Positions 6,315-14,237 of a stretch of DNA of 15,260 bases are shown here, piece after piece. A program made the translations under genes and the position numbers. The stretch's first letter is position 1. The number at the start of each line of letters is the position of its first letter. The notes beneath the pieces are model-generated. The model was not told where the DNA came from and made no database searches. It was given only the letters and a program-made list of their open reading frames with translations. This DNA comes from Euryarchaeota archaeon UBA28 (GTDB lineage Archaea; Thermoplasmatota; Poseidoniia; Poseidoniales; Thalassarchaeaceae), in the NCBI GenBank assembly GCA_002501605.1, contig DANW01000032.1, positions 1-15,260 of the forward strand. Reading direction: 5' to 3'.

Positions 6315-7739
6315 TCAAGCACCCTCGATCTCGGGTTTCAGAGCGACGCCATGGAATTTCCTACCTTTGATGACATCAATCACATAGGCAACCTTCTCAA
6401 CGTGGATCTCAACAACAGTACTTTCCGAGTCTTGTTCTACCTCTCCAATGGCAATCTCAGGTATCCGGGCCTCGGAAATAATCCAGTCTACAATTTCTCT
6501 TCGGGTTTTCTCGGTTGAGGGCATGCTCATTCTAACTCTCACCATTCCAAAAGGATCTGAAACCTCGTCCCAGTCATCTCTTTTCGGCACAAAATCCCTG
6601 CCCGTTCCCTCGGGAAGAGAGGGAGCATCAACGAAAGGAATCGTTAGGCCCCAAGTTGAGCAAATTTTGTCTATGAGCTGAACCTCACCTCCAGTAGCAA
6701 AGCTCCAAGATTCTCCTTTCCTGCCCATTCTCCCTGTCCTACCTATCCTATGGACATAGACCTCGGTGTCGTCGGGCAGGTCGTAATTAATCACATGAGT
6801 AATTCCGTCTACGTCCAAACCCCTTGCGGCCACATCTGTTGCTACAACTATTTTTTCTGAGCCGTCTCTAAAGGACTTCAGAATCTTCTCTCTCTTTCCT
6901 TGGGGCATGTCACCATGTAATCCGACGGATCTGAAACGGAATTTTGCCAATCTTTCTACGATCAAATCTACCATCCTCTTGGTATTAGAGAAAATGAGTA
7001 TCTGAGATTCTTCCCCTGAACTGCCCAATATCCTTCCAAGAGCCCAGAGCTTGTTTGCTCTTCCAACTCTAATCGCATATTGGTCTATCTCCGGGACTTC
7101 GACAACAAGGTCTTCGCTCATTACATGAACAGGGTCCTCTAGGAACTCTTCAGCAGCGTCAAGAACTTCTTGAGGGAAGGTGGCACTGAACAGCAAAGTC
7201 TGTTCCCTGTTTTCCATCTTTTCGAAAATCCAAAGAACATCTGGAAAGAACCCCATGTCAAGCATTCTATCTGCTTCATCTAAACAGAAAAGAGAGATAG
7301 TTTCCAGGTTCAAATGCCCTCTTTTTGACATATCTATGACTCTTCCGGGTGTACCGACTACTATGTCTGCCCCGTTGCGGAGACTCTTTGCCTGTTTTTC
7401 TATATCCGTGCCTCCGTAAACTGTCTGGATAATCAGTCCCTTCTTCCCCTGAAGGATCGATAATTCATCAGACACCTGTACTGCAAGCTCCCTAGTGGGG
7501 CATAGTACTATTCCCTGTATACTTCCCTTGGGGGCGCACTTCTCTAAGATTGGTATCCCGAATGCGGCGGTTTTCCCAGACCCAGTTCTAGCCTGACCAA
7601 CGATATCCCTTCCTTTTCTAGCATGCGGTATAGACTCGATTTGAATCTCAGTTGGCTCATTCCATCCTCTCTCAATTAGGGCATCTAATATGAAGCCCTC
7701 CAAGCCCCATTTGTCGAAACCTGAAATGGATTTGTTCAT
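6315..7739 (-). CDS. DEAD-box RNA helicase with DbpA/CsdA-type RNA-binding domain
   Basis: An ATP-dependent RNA unwinding enzyme of 474 aa. The helicase core shows, in order: the Q motif (about 7-34), Walker A ARTGSGKT (50-57), PTRELAVQ (81-88), TPGR (130-133), DEAD (154-157), SAT (185-187), RGLDV (306-310) and HRIGRTGR (330-337). All catalytic motifs are intact. The C-terminal part (about 398-470) resembles the RRM-like DbpA RNA-binding domain found in bacterial CsdA/DeaD and DbpA, which bind structured RNA in ribosome assembly or cold adaptation. It starts with ATG at 7739; GAGGCGG upstream is a fair ribosome binding site. It lies 17 bases after the 94-aa orphan gene and 37 before the TusA-like gene, in one operon. 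The domain architecture points to bacterial ancestry or a cold-shock helicase role, by inference. Confidence 0.93.
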   Translation of the reverse strand: MNKSISGFDKWGLEGFILDALIERGWNEPTEIQIESIPHARKGRDIVGQARTGSGKTAAFGIPILEKCAPKGSIQGIVLCPTRELAVQVSDELSILQGKKGLIIQTVYGGTDIEKQAKSLRNGADIVVGTPGRVIDMSKRGHLNLETISLFCLDEADRMLDMGFFPDVLWIFEKMENREQTLLFSATFPQEVLDAAEEFLEDPVHVMSEDLVVEVPEIDQYAIRVGRANKLWALGRILGSSGEESQILIFSNTKRMVDLIVERLAKFRFRSVGLHGDMPQGKREKILKSFRDGSEKIVVATDVAARGLDVDGITHVINYDLPDDTEVYVHRIGRTGRMGRKGESWSFATGGEVQLIDKICSTWGLTIPFVDAPSLPEGTGRDFVPKRDDWDEVSDPFGMVRVRMSMPSTEKTRREIVDWIISEARIPEIAIGEVEQDSESTVVEIHVEKVAYVIDVIKGRKFHGVALKPEIEGA

Positions 7740-7756
7740 ATAAAACCGCCTCAGAA

Positions 7757-8041
7757 TCAGAAGTTCTCCGATTCCTTGATCTCGGCCTGGAGCTCTCCCA
7801 TCCAGTACTTCTTGCAGTTCTCCTTAGTGAGGAACTGGTCCTTACTGGAGAAATTGTGGTTGTAGTGATTGTCTTGAACTGATGTGAATTGAGAAGGCTT
7901 CCTCTTGTGAAACTTCTGAAGGACATGTTGCCTCATATATTGCCTGAATTTGAGTGCCTTGGCACGGTTGTATCCCTTTGGCGTCATCCCCTCCCAAAGA
8001 CGCTCAAATCTCTCAGCCTTTTCATCAACATGCTCACTCAT
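7757..8041 (-). CDS. Uncharacterised 94-aa basic protein coupled to the HEAT-repeat gene
   Basis: I do not recognise a family. The frame is probably real. Its ATG overlaps the stop of the HEAT-repeat gene (ATGA at 8041-8038), a GAGGGA ribosome binding site precedes it, and it ends 17 bases before the helicase start. The protein starts acidic. A basic, helical central part (about 20-50) carries MTPKGYNRAKALKFRQY and an HKRKP cluster. An Asn/His-rich stretch follows (about 55-66), then an acidic C-terminal helix. There is no signal peptide, membrane segment or Cys pair (one Cys in total). A basic helical region next to an RNA helicase gene would fit an RNA- or ribosome-binding protein, but that is only a guess. 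Overlapping frames in this stretch look like shadows. Confidence 0.7.
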   Translation of the reverse strand: MSEHVDEKAERFERLWEGMTPKGYNRAKALKFRQYMRQHVLQKFHKRKPSQFTSVQDNHYNHNFSSKDQFLTKENCKKYWMGELQAEIKESENF

Positions 8042-9249
8042 GTACTTCCCTCGCTTTCCGGCCGACTCAACTCGTCTTTATGATGTTCACCCTTCCTCTC
8101 TTCTTTCACAATCCCCTTCTCAATAACACTTTCCTCATCATCCTGGACATTCTCCAGAGGCGCTAAGAAGCTATTCTTTTGATCCTCAGTCCCATCCATC
8201 TCTAAATCCATTGACAGGGACATGAGTCTTTTTCGTAGATCCGGACGGGTTTCCTGACGTAACAATTCTTTGGCAGTTTCTCTCAACTCAGTTCCACTGA
8301 GTATTATTGAAAGAAGTCCTATACAGGCCTTCCTCAATTCATAATCCCTGTCTCTGGCCCCATCAACCACCATTCTTGATACTCTGGGACTCTCCATATC
8401 TAGCTTCTTCAGTGCCCCAATCGCTGATTTTCTGACATGTGCGTCGTCGTCTGACATGGCCACCTCCACTAAGATAGCAGCAATACGTGGCTCTACGCTA
8501 GCCAATGAGGCCAGAGTCTTTGATGCCCTCCTCCTTACATCTGCATCCTCATCTTCCAAGCACCATCCAATAAGGTCCCATCCCTCTGCTCCAGCCCTTG
8601 AGGTCAAGACCCTTAGTATCGAGGCCCCCCTCCTCCTCAGGTCAACATCATCTTCCCGAATAAGCTCGTCAACGTGCAGACAACCGGTTTCAGACCACCT
8701 TTCTGAAGTTGATTTAAGGGCAGAAAATGCATTTTCTCTGTGTTTTATGTCCTCATGTCGCAACTCCCTCCTGAGTAGGTGTTCACATCCGGACGGAAAA
8801 ATTGGAGCCATTTTCTTCAGTGAAATCATTGCCTCCTTGCGTACTTCATGAGCCTCATCCATCAACCTATCTGAGAGGCACATGATTAACCCCTCATGCT
8901 TCCTCAAGGAAAATGATGGCATACTTTCCAAGGCAACAGTTCTAATCGATATTGAATCATCATCCAAACACTCCAATAGAATCTCATGAGCGATGTTGAC
9001 ATCACCTTCCAAAACCCTGCTCAACGCTTTGATCCCGTCACCCCTATTGGCAAATCCGCCACCCACGCTTCTGGGGAGGTCTATCGCCCCAACCTCTCCT
9101 GAAGCTAATCTCAGTATTTCAGATCGTGGTATAGACTCCCATGGGCCACTACTAGGTAACAATGCCCTAATATCGGAGTCATCTTTCACTCGCGAATTTT
9201 TGAGGGCCTTACCCGTTCTTGGGTCTCTAGCAATATATTCCCTTGCCAT
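8038..9249 (-). CDS. HEAT-repeat protein
   Basis: From ATG 9249 the product is 403 aa. At least seven alpha-helical HEAT (PBS-lyase-like) repeats are visible, each with the D-x-D-x-x-[VLI]-R-x-x-A core. Their starts are near residues 96, 131, 165, 199, 233, 267 and 300, so the spacing is a regular 34 residues. An eighth, degraded unit is near 333. Such arrays form curved scaffolds that bind other proteins or nucleic acids; no catalytic domain is seen. The N-terminal 80 residues are different and may form a separate region. The tail after 352 is acidic, then charged, and probably disordered. ATG 9249 was chosen because GAATAATG lies about 30 bases upstream as a possible TATA box of a leaderless transcript; TTG at 9285 would add 12 residues. 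It is first in the operon and its stop overlaps the next gene, suggesting its product works with that protein or the helicase. Confidence 0.85.
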   Translation of the reverse strand: MAREYIARDPRTGKALKNSRVKDDSDIRALLPSSGPWESIPRSEILRLASGEVGAIDLPRSVGGGFANRGDGIKALSRVLEGDVNIAHEILLECLDDDSISIRTVALESMPSFSLRKHEGLIMCLSDRLMDEAHEVRKEAMISLKKMAPIFPSGCEHLLRRELRHEDIKHRENAFSALKSTSERWSETGCLHVDELIREDDVDLRRRGASILRVLTSRAGAEGWDLIGWCLEDEDADVRRRASKTLASLASVEPRIAAILVEVAMSDDDAHVRKSAIGALKKLDMESPRVSRMVVDGARDRDYELRKACIGLLSIILSGTELRETAKELLRQETRPDLRKRLMSLSMDLEMDGTEDQKNSFLAPLENVQDDEESVIEKGIVKEERKGEHHKDELSRPESEGST

Positions 9250-9286
9250 GGCGCTCAGCCCCCGCACCCCATGTTCATTATTCAAC

Positions 9287-9297
9287 TGAGTGACTCA
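9287..9297. promoter_or_regulatory. Perfect palindrome TGAGTGACTCA in the HEAT/DUF2240 divergent spacer
   Basis: An 11-base inverted repeat with a single central base sits between the two candidate TATA boxes of the divergent genes (GAATAATG on the minus strand at 9283-9276, TCATATC on the plus strand at 9314-9320). The location suits an operator controlling either or both genes. No regulator is identified, and a palindrome this short can arise by chance. Confidence 0.25.
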
Positions 9298-9313
9298 ATG
9301 TGTGTATCCAAAG

Positions 9314-9320
9314 TCATATC
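9314..9320 (+). promoter_or_regulatory. Possible TATA box of a leaderless DUF2240 transcript
   Basis: TCATATC is centred about 27 bases before the ATG at 9344, the spacing expected when transcription starts at or next to the start codon. It agrees with the lack of a ribosome binding site at that ATG. The match to consensus is modest. Confidence 0.3.
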
Positions 9321-9343
9321 TGCAAATCACTCTGTCGGGTTTC

Positions 9344-9919
9344 ATGGCAAACGACGCTGAGGACGTTGAGAGACTCATCCATGCCACATTCCCAGATTCG
9401 CCACCCAATCCGCTTTCTGAACAAGAGCTTGTGAGATTTTGGTCCTTGGATATGCATTGGATAAGTCCAGAGTTATCATCCGCAATTATAGAATCGCTCT
9501 GTCAAACTGGATGGCTTATTAGATCAAAGGATCTACTTTCCCCCAATCCCAGAATAAGCCCTAACTGTCCCCCGCTTGGTTGGTCTCCAATAGTTAGGAG
9601 ATTGAAGGAACCGCCAAGTTTTATTCCCAAACCCCTGATGACCTCCAAACCTAACTTTAAACCCAAATCAGATGAGCCTCAAATTGAATTATCCACCAGT
9701 CATGAATATCCACCGGATTGGGCTGAAAACAACATAAAGACGATGATATCGTGGATTTCGAAAGAATCCGGATTAACTCAGAAGGAGGTTGTAAGAAGGG
9801 CGCAAAGAAAGAGGAGAGCATTGGGACCTGTTACTCTTTGGTTTTCCCTGTCGCTGGTAGCCAGAGAACAAGGATTGGAAATGAGCGCGATAATGGAGTT
9901 AATCGGGCAACCTAATTAG
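9344..9919 (+). CDS. DUF2240 family protein
   Basis: From ATG 9344 the product is 191 aa. It resembles the archaeal DUF2240 family, whose function is unknown. The N-terminal half (about 1-60) has the pattern LSEQELVRFWSLDMHWISPE followed by a helix and GWL, then a LLSPNP segment, like the family's F-x-LS-x-DxxWFSPD/GLL-type start. The middle (about 75-115) is a Pro-rich, poorly conserved linker. The C-terminal part has GLTQKEVVRRAQ and LVAREQGLEMS segments, a predicted helical region matching the family's C-terminal end. GTG at 9290 would add 18 residues but overlaps the palindrome and leaves almost no room before the divergent HEAT gene. The gene stands alone and is convergent with the RND gene with one base between stops. 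Family assignment is from remembered sequence pattern and is moderately certain. Confidence 0.7.
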   Translation: MANDAEDVERLIHATFPDSPPNPLSEQELVRFWSLDMHWISPELSSAIIESLCQTGWLIRSKDLLSPNPRISPNCPPLGWSPIVRRLKEPPSFIPKPLMTSKPNFKPKSDEPQIELSTSHEYPPDWAENNIKTMISWISKESGLTQKEVVRRAQRKRRALGPVTLWFSLSLVAREQGLEMSAIMELIGQPN

Positions 9920-9920
9920 G

Positions 9921-12455
9921 TCAATTGGATGTTCTGACCTCCGCTGCAAGAAGGACAGGTAGGACAATCAGTGACAGGATTAGTGAGAAGGCCACAGCAA
10001 TTGAGCTCACTACTCCGAAGTCACTGATCACTGGTATAGGGGACAGCATCAGCACGAGGAACCCACAAATTGTCGTCCCAGCTGACATTACAAGGGCAGT
10101 CCCAGTGGTGGCATACATCTCCCTCATGGAATCCCAGACTCCCATCCCGGAGGCTCTGTTTTTCTCAAATCTCCTCCAAACGTGTATCGAATAGTCTATG
10201 CCTAAGCCAATGGTTAATGCAGTGATCATTATGGTCAAAACATTCCAGTTTAGCCCTAACGTCGCCATCGAACCAACCACCCATGCCCCCGCTAGTCCCA
10301 CAGGTAGTATGACTACCAGGGATTGACCTAGCCTCCTCGTGAGAAGGAATAAGACAAAAATGGATACCAGTAGGCTAATCCCTGTCGACTCCACTTGTGA
10401 GACAACAAGTCCTGATAGGATACCATCAATCATGACAACGTCGCCTGCAGCATAAGCTCTGCAATCGACCACTCCCCCATCCTCAATTAGAGAGGCCTGT
10501 TGTTTGAAAACCTCTGAAACTCTCGCTGAGTCTTCACTTGTCCTAGCGATTACGTCTACACTCATTTTCAGGTATAATATCCCTGAATTATCATCCGTCA
10601 GTGCCACATGGCCAGATATCCTTTCAGACCAAGTCTCACCTCTCAGAGGATCTCCAACAGACTGGTTCGAAAGAAGGGATAAAATCGATGATGCCAAATC
10701 TCCCTCCGAAAAACCGTCAGATATGCCCAGCTTACCATCATATATCGCAAGGTGATATGTCTCTCCAAACGACTTGTCGCCATCGACCGCATCCCTCAAT
10801 ATGGGGTACAGACCGTCATACGACGGTCTGTTTGAAGAGGTACTTGTCGGATTGACTACTTCCGGTATTCCTGCAATTCTAGTATCCAGGAAGTCCAGAG
10901 CCCTCAGTAAGTCAGATTCTCCCGAAATGTGTTCTTCTCCCTCTAAAGGCTCAATGATGATATCGACAGATTTCCACGCCGCTGCATCGTATGACTCATA
11001 GATATCTTGCCGTACTTCCATGACCTCCATCTCATCTTCGGATAGGAAATCAGTTAGCTCGAAACTCGTGTCGAGCTCCATTACGGCTATCGAGACTGAA
11101 GCAGTAGTCACAGCCGCAACACCCAACATGACCCAAACTGCATTTTTTCTCTGAAACTCAGTAGTCACCGATGCAAGCCTGTCGAATTGAAGCGCAGCAG
11201 ACTTCCCATTTCCTATTCCCCTCTCTGCTACGACATGAACCGCCCCCACAGTTATTGTGCTTGCAATAAATGCCGAAACAACTCCCAGTGCTAGGGTGGC
11301 CCCGAACGTCCTAAGGGGGGGGAGTGGGGAGAATGAATTAGACATGAACGCGAAAACGGTTGTCACGACAGCCAGCATTAAGGCCACTCTTATTGAGTCA
11401 AATGACTGAACCCACGCCTCAGCTGCTGATTTGGATGACGAACGGGCCTTCTCATAACCTCGCTGGAGATGAATGGAATAATCTATGCCAAGACCGAGGA
11501 CCACAGGGGCAACTGCCACCTCCAGAATTGAGAATTCCATTCCAAGAATTGTGATCGTCCCGTATGTCCAGATTAGTGCCGCAGAAAGACTCAGCAAAGG
11601 TGCGGCCACCATTATCGCAGATCGGAATGCCAATGCCAAAACAGCAACCACCACTGCAATGGAAATTACAAACAACCAGATCATTTCATCGAGAGTTTTG
11701 TCATTGATGTCGCTACTTATCAGATCATCGGAGATGACTCCATAATCCAGCCCCTCGCTACCGCTGTCTCGGAGAAAGGATCTGATCCCCTGTGCTACCT
11801 CCTCTCTTTCGTCTCGATCCAAGTCTCCATTCAATTCGATTACCCAAAGAGTGCTGGATGCCAAAGGAGTAGGGTCTCCGCTACCGTCATCCAACCACTC
11901 ACAAACTTGTTCGAGCTCGAAGTCTGTATGCAACATTGCGGACGCAGCAAAAGTTGCCGTTGCAAGTACCAGTTCGTCTGAGGATGCTTCGATGCAATCT
12001 TCTCCCTCTGCCAATATCGAGTCAAGAATCTCTCCCCAGTCTGAAAAATCTGAGATACTACGAGAATCGTTATCCCTCTCATCTATAGAGCGTTGAATTG
12101 CATCGGCGGCGTTGATGTGTGAGGTTATGCTATTCTCAGGCAATATAGATTCTAACGACTCCATGTCGCTCAATAAACCTGAGAGTCGGGATAATTCGAG
12201 AATGTTTTCACCGGGCCCAGCAGACACATGAATGTACACCCTGTGTCCAGTGGGAGTAATTTTACTGTCAACCCTCTGCATAGCTTTCTCCGACTCACTG
12301 TCCGGAGAAAACGACTCCAAGTCAGTAGTGAATGCAGGTAGAGGGACAATCACGCTCATCATCATAGCAGTCAACAGGATGCTGATAATTAGAGAAGGGA
12401 GAGCCATGACTTCGAAGACAGATGCCAATCTAGCCTTCGCATCCGGCTGTCCCAT
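9921..12455 (-). CDS. RND-superfamily (MMPL-type) membrane transporter
   Basis: An 844-aa integral membrane protein with the internal duplication of RND/MMPL permeases. Each half has one hydrophobic helix, a large extracytoplasmic loop (about 40-255 and 462-688), then a block of about five helices (about 256-410 and 690-837). The signature GLGIDYSIH occurs twice, at 321-329 and 750-758. The Asp in each lies in the helix 4/10 position used for proton coupling in this superfamily. The protein belongs with the archaeal 'predicted exporter of the RND superfamily' group; the substrate is unknown (lipids, hopanoid-like molecules and drugs are carried by relatives). There is no periplasmic adaptor gene nearby, as expected for an archaeon. 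ATG 12455 has no ribosome binding site, but TAAGTTAAA about 30 bases upstream could be the TATA box of a leaderless message. The gene appears intact. Confidence 0.92.
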   Translation of the reverse strand: MGQPDAKARLASVFEVMALPSLIISILLTAMMMSVIVPLPAFTTDLESFSPDSESEKAMQRVDSKITPTGHRVYIHVSAGPGENILELSRLSGLLSDMESLESILPENSITSHINAADAIQRSIDERDNDSRSISDFSDWGEILDSILAEGEDCIEASSDELVLATATFAASAMLHTDFELEQVCEWLDDGSGDPTPLASSTLWVIELNGDLDRDEREEVAQGIRSFLRDSGSEGLDYGVISDDLISSDINDKTLDEMIWLFVISIAVVVAVLALAFRSAIMVAAPLLSLSAALIWTYGTITILGMEFSILEVAVAPVVLGLGIDYSIHLQRGYEKARSSSKSAAEAWVQSFDSIRVALMLAVVTTVFAFMSNSFSPLPPLRTFGATLALGVVSAFIASTITVGAVHVVAERGIGNGKSAALQFDRLASVTTEFQRKNAVWVMLGVAAVTTASVSIAVMELDTSFELTDFLSEDEMEVMEVRQDIYESYDAAAWKSVDIIIEPLEGEEHISGESDLLRALDFLDTRIAGIPEVVNPTSTSSNRPSYDGLYPILRDAVDGDKSFGETYHLAIYDGKLGISDGFSEGDLASSILSLLSNQSVGDPLRGETWSERISGHVALTDDNSGILYLKMSVDVIARTSEDSARVSEVFKQQASLIEDGGVVDCRAYAAGDVVMIDGILSGLVVSQVESTGISLLVSIFVLFLLTRRLGQSLVVILPVGLAGAWVVGSMATLGLNWNVLTIMITALTIGLGIDYSIHVWRRFEKNRASGMGVWDSMREMYATTGTALVMSAGTTICGFLVLMLSPIPVISDFGVVSSIAVAFSLILSLIVLPVLLAAEVRTSN

Positions 12456-12527
12456 GGGTTAGGGCCAAACCGGTTCATCGTTTAACTTAGGCCACTGCGG
12501 GCCCCATCAGCGCCAGAAACATAGGAA

Positions 12528-12545
12528 AGCCCTCAAAAGGGGGCT
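12528..12545 (+). promoter_or_regulatory. Hairpin in the rpoL leader
   Basis: AGCCCTC-AAAA-GGGGGCT forms a 7-bp stem (one T-G pair) with an AAAA loop, ending 19 bases before the rpoL start codon. It could be a leader-RNA structure controlling rpoL-truD translation. The same spacer (12456-12564) also has an AT-rich box (GTTTAACTTA, about 12480-12489) that could serve the divergent RND and rpoL genes. Function is unproven. Confidence 0.3.
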
Positions 12546-12564
12546 ACGGTTCGGAACGTTGTCC

Positions 12565-12822
12565 ATGACAATAAAAGTACTAATGAACGATGGCCCAGAA
12601 CTTCGACTTAGGATCACAGGAGAGACACATACTACACTCCAGCTTTTCCGTTCAAGGCTCAATGAGAGTCCTAACGTTGAATATGCTAACTTCTTTCAGA
12701 AACATCCAGATCTAGATGAGCCAGAATTGTATGTTCGAGCCGTCAAGGGCAAGAAGGCAGAGAAAGTATTCAGAGATCTCTGCTCTGGAATATCCAAAGA
12801 GTTCTCAGGTCTCAAGCTCTGA
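12565..12822 (+). CDS. rpoL: DNA-directed RNA polymerase subunit L
   Basis: A small assembly subunit of archaeal RNA polymerase, homologous to eukaryotic Rpb11/AC19. It pairs with subunit D to form the assembly platform corresponding to the bacterial alpha dimer. The 85-aa product has the alpha-like dimerisation pattern: TTLQLFRSRLNESPNVEYA, the family's HP motif (KHPDL), and a PELYVRAVKG strand, then a C-terminal helix. Length is normal (about 85-100). ATG 12565 was chosen over the TTG at 12559, which would add two residues; neither has a clear ribosome binding site. truD follows after 13 bases, so the two are probably co-transcribed. Confidence 0.93.
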   Translation: MTIKVLMNDGPELRLRITGETHTTLQLFRSRLNESPNVEYANFFQKHPDLDEPELYVRAVKGKKAEKVFRDLCSGISKEFSGLKL

Positions 12823-12835
12823 GGATGGTGAACGT

Positions 12836-14236
12836 GTGCCCTCCAAAGGCATTGAGGAATCCTTGGGTCTTGTAGGATGGGCCTTCGAGAATGAGGGTGT
12901 TGGGGGGCTACTGAAGGTCAGAGTCGAGGATTTCAGGGTAGAAGAGGTCTCTAGAGTCCCAGCTTTGGACCCCAAGGGGAGATTTACTGTGGCAAGGGCT
13001 ACATTGACTAATTGGGAGACTAACAGATTCTTGAATAGATTATCTAAGGAATGTGGAATCAATAGAAACAGGATATTTGCATCTGGACTGAAGGATAAGA
13101 GGGCGGTCACTACACAGATTTTGGTCATAGACGCCAACATCAAAAAGGTAGAAGCTGTTGATATTCCAGACTCAGAAATAGAGATATTGGGAAGGACGCA
13201 CCAGAAAGTGGGAATGAGTGATCACGATGGAAACAGGTTTACTATAACTCTGAGAGGGTGTTGCCATGTCGATGGAAGACCCATGGACGGCAAGGAGGCC
13301 CTACAAAGGGTCAATGGGATTAGAGAAGGTCTTGCGAACTCATTAGGCGCAGACGTCTTTCCGAATTGGATTGGGCCACAGAGGTTCGGAGCAAACCGTC
13401 CAGTTACCCCACTTGTTGGAATGGCAGTTGTGGAGGATGACTACGAATCTGCGGTGGATATTTACTTGGGCATGGAGGGAAATAAATCTAATGAAGAGAC
13501 ATCTAAATTTAGAAAATTATGGAGGGAGACCAAGGATGCCTCTGCCTGTTTGGAAGTGATACCCGGCCATCTCGGATATGAAAGAGAAATGCTACGTCAT
13601 CTTGAAGGCAAGGACGGTGATTGGTTAGGGTCATTCAAGACCCTACCGAACTCTCTGCAACTATTGATGGTCCACTCTCTCCAATCTCTGGCGTTCAACC
13701 ACACAATCTCAAATAGAATCTCCAATGGATTGAGCTTGGTCGTACCAGAAATTGGCGACATTGTCGCCCCGACAAAGGGTAACGGTAGGATAGACGTCTC
13801 TAAGATGGCGTCGGTTAGTCAGAATAATCTAGAAAGGTGCAGGAGAAATTGTAGGCTCGGTAGGCTTTCTGTCACAGGACCCCTCCCCGGAAGTGAACTT
13901 TCTGTCGCTGATGGAAAACCGGGGGAAGCAGAATCCAAGGCTATTGATGACACAGGACTCGGGTCTGTAAATTGGAGAGTGAAAAGGATACCCAGGCTTT
14001 CTACAAGTGGGACCAGAAGAGCACTATCGGTTCCTTTCACTGACTTCACCGTAGAGGAAGCAACAGACATTCCCGAGTCTTCTGAAACATCAATGAAGTG
14101 GCAGAATTCCCCTATGGAGGGAGATAGGTGGCATCCAGAGGGGGCTTCGCTGAGACTCAGCTTCACACTTCCACCTGGTACATACGCAACAGTATTGATG
14201 AGGGAGTTTATGAGGTCCCCTTTGGACCATTACTAG
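12836..14236 (+). CDS. truD: tRNA pseudouridine synthase D
   Basis: Makes pseudouridine at U13 of tRNA (and U35 in some tRNAs in the related Pus7 enzymes). From GTG 12836 the protein is 466 aa, near the usual archaeal size and longer than the bacterial enzyme. The N-terminal part has VRVEDFRVEEV, the family's substrate-binding EDFxVxE signature. GLKDKRAVTTQ carries the catalytic Asp87. The inserted TRUD domain starts at NWIGPQRFG (about 200) and is complete. The C-terminal part has SVPFTDFTVEE, similar to the closing motif. The frame stays open upstream to 12716, inside rpoL, but homology and GGTGA just before the GTG place the start at 12836. Its stop is one base from that of the convergent aEF-1 beta gene. 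This is a second pseudouridine synthase in the window, from a family distinct from Cbf5/TruB. Confidence 0.93.
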   Translation: MPSKGIEESLGLVGWAFENEGVGGLLKVRVEDFRVEEVSRVPALDPKGRFTVARATLTNWETNRFLNRLSKECGINRNRIFASGLKDKRAVTTQILVIDANIKKVEAVDIPDSEIEILGRTHQKVGMSDHDGNRFTITLRGCCHVDGRPMDGKEALQRVNGIREGLANSLGADVFPNWIGPQRFGANRPVTPLVGMAVVEDDYESAVDIYLGMEGNKSNEETSKFRKLWRETKDASACLEVIPGHLGYEREMLRHLEGKDGDWLGSFKTLPNSLQLLMVHSLQSLAFNHTISNRISNGLSLVVPEIGDIVAPTKGNGRIDVSKMASVSQNNLERCRRNCRLGRLSVTGPLPGSELSVADGKPGEAESKAIDDTGLGSVNWRVKRIPRLSTSGTRRALSVPFTDFTVEEATDIPESSETSMKWQNSPMEGDRWHPEGASLRLSFTLPPGTYATVLMREFMRSPLDHY

Positions 14237-14237
14237 A

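Noticed and set aside
7672..7926. 84-aa Arg/Ser-rich frame on the minus strand
   Set aside because: It overlaps the 94-aa coupled gene and the helicase start in another frame; composition is that of a shadow frame and it has no ribosome site.
8456..8851. 131-aa plus-strand frame opposite the HEAT-repeat gene
   Set aside because: It is the antisense of a strongly patterned repeat protein and has no protein-like features of its own.
12716..14236. truD starting at 12716 (506 aa)
   Set aside because: The first 40 codons overlap rpoL and show no TruD similarity; GTG 12836 has a ribosome site and matches the family start.
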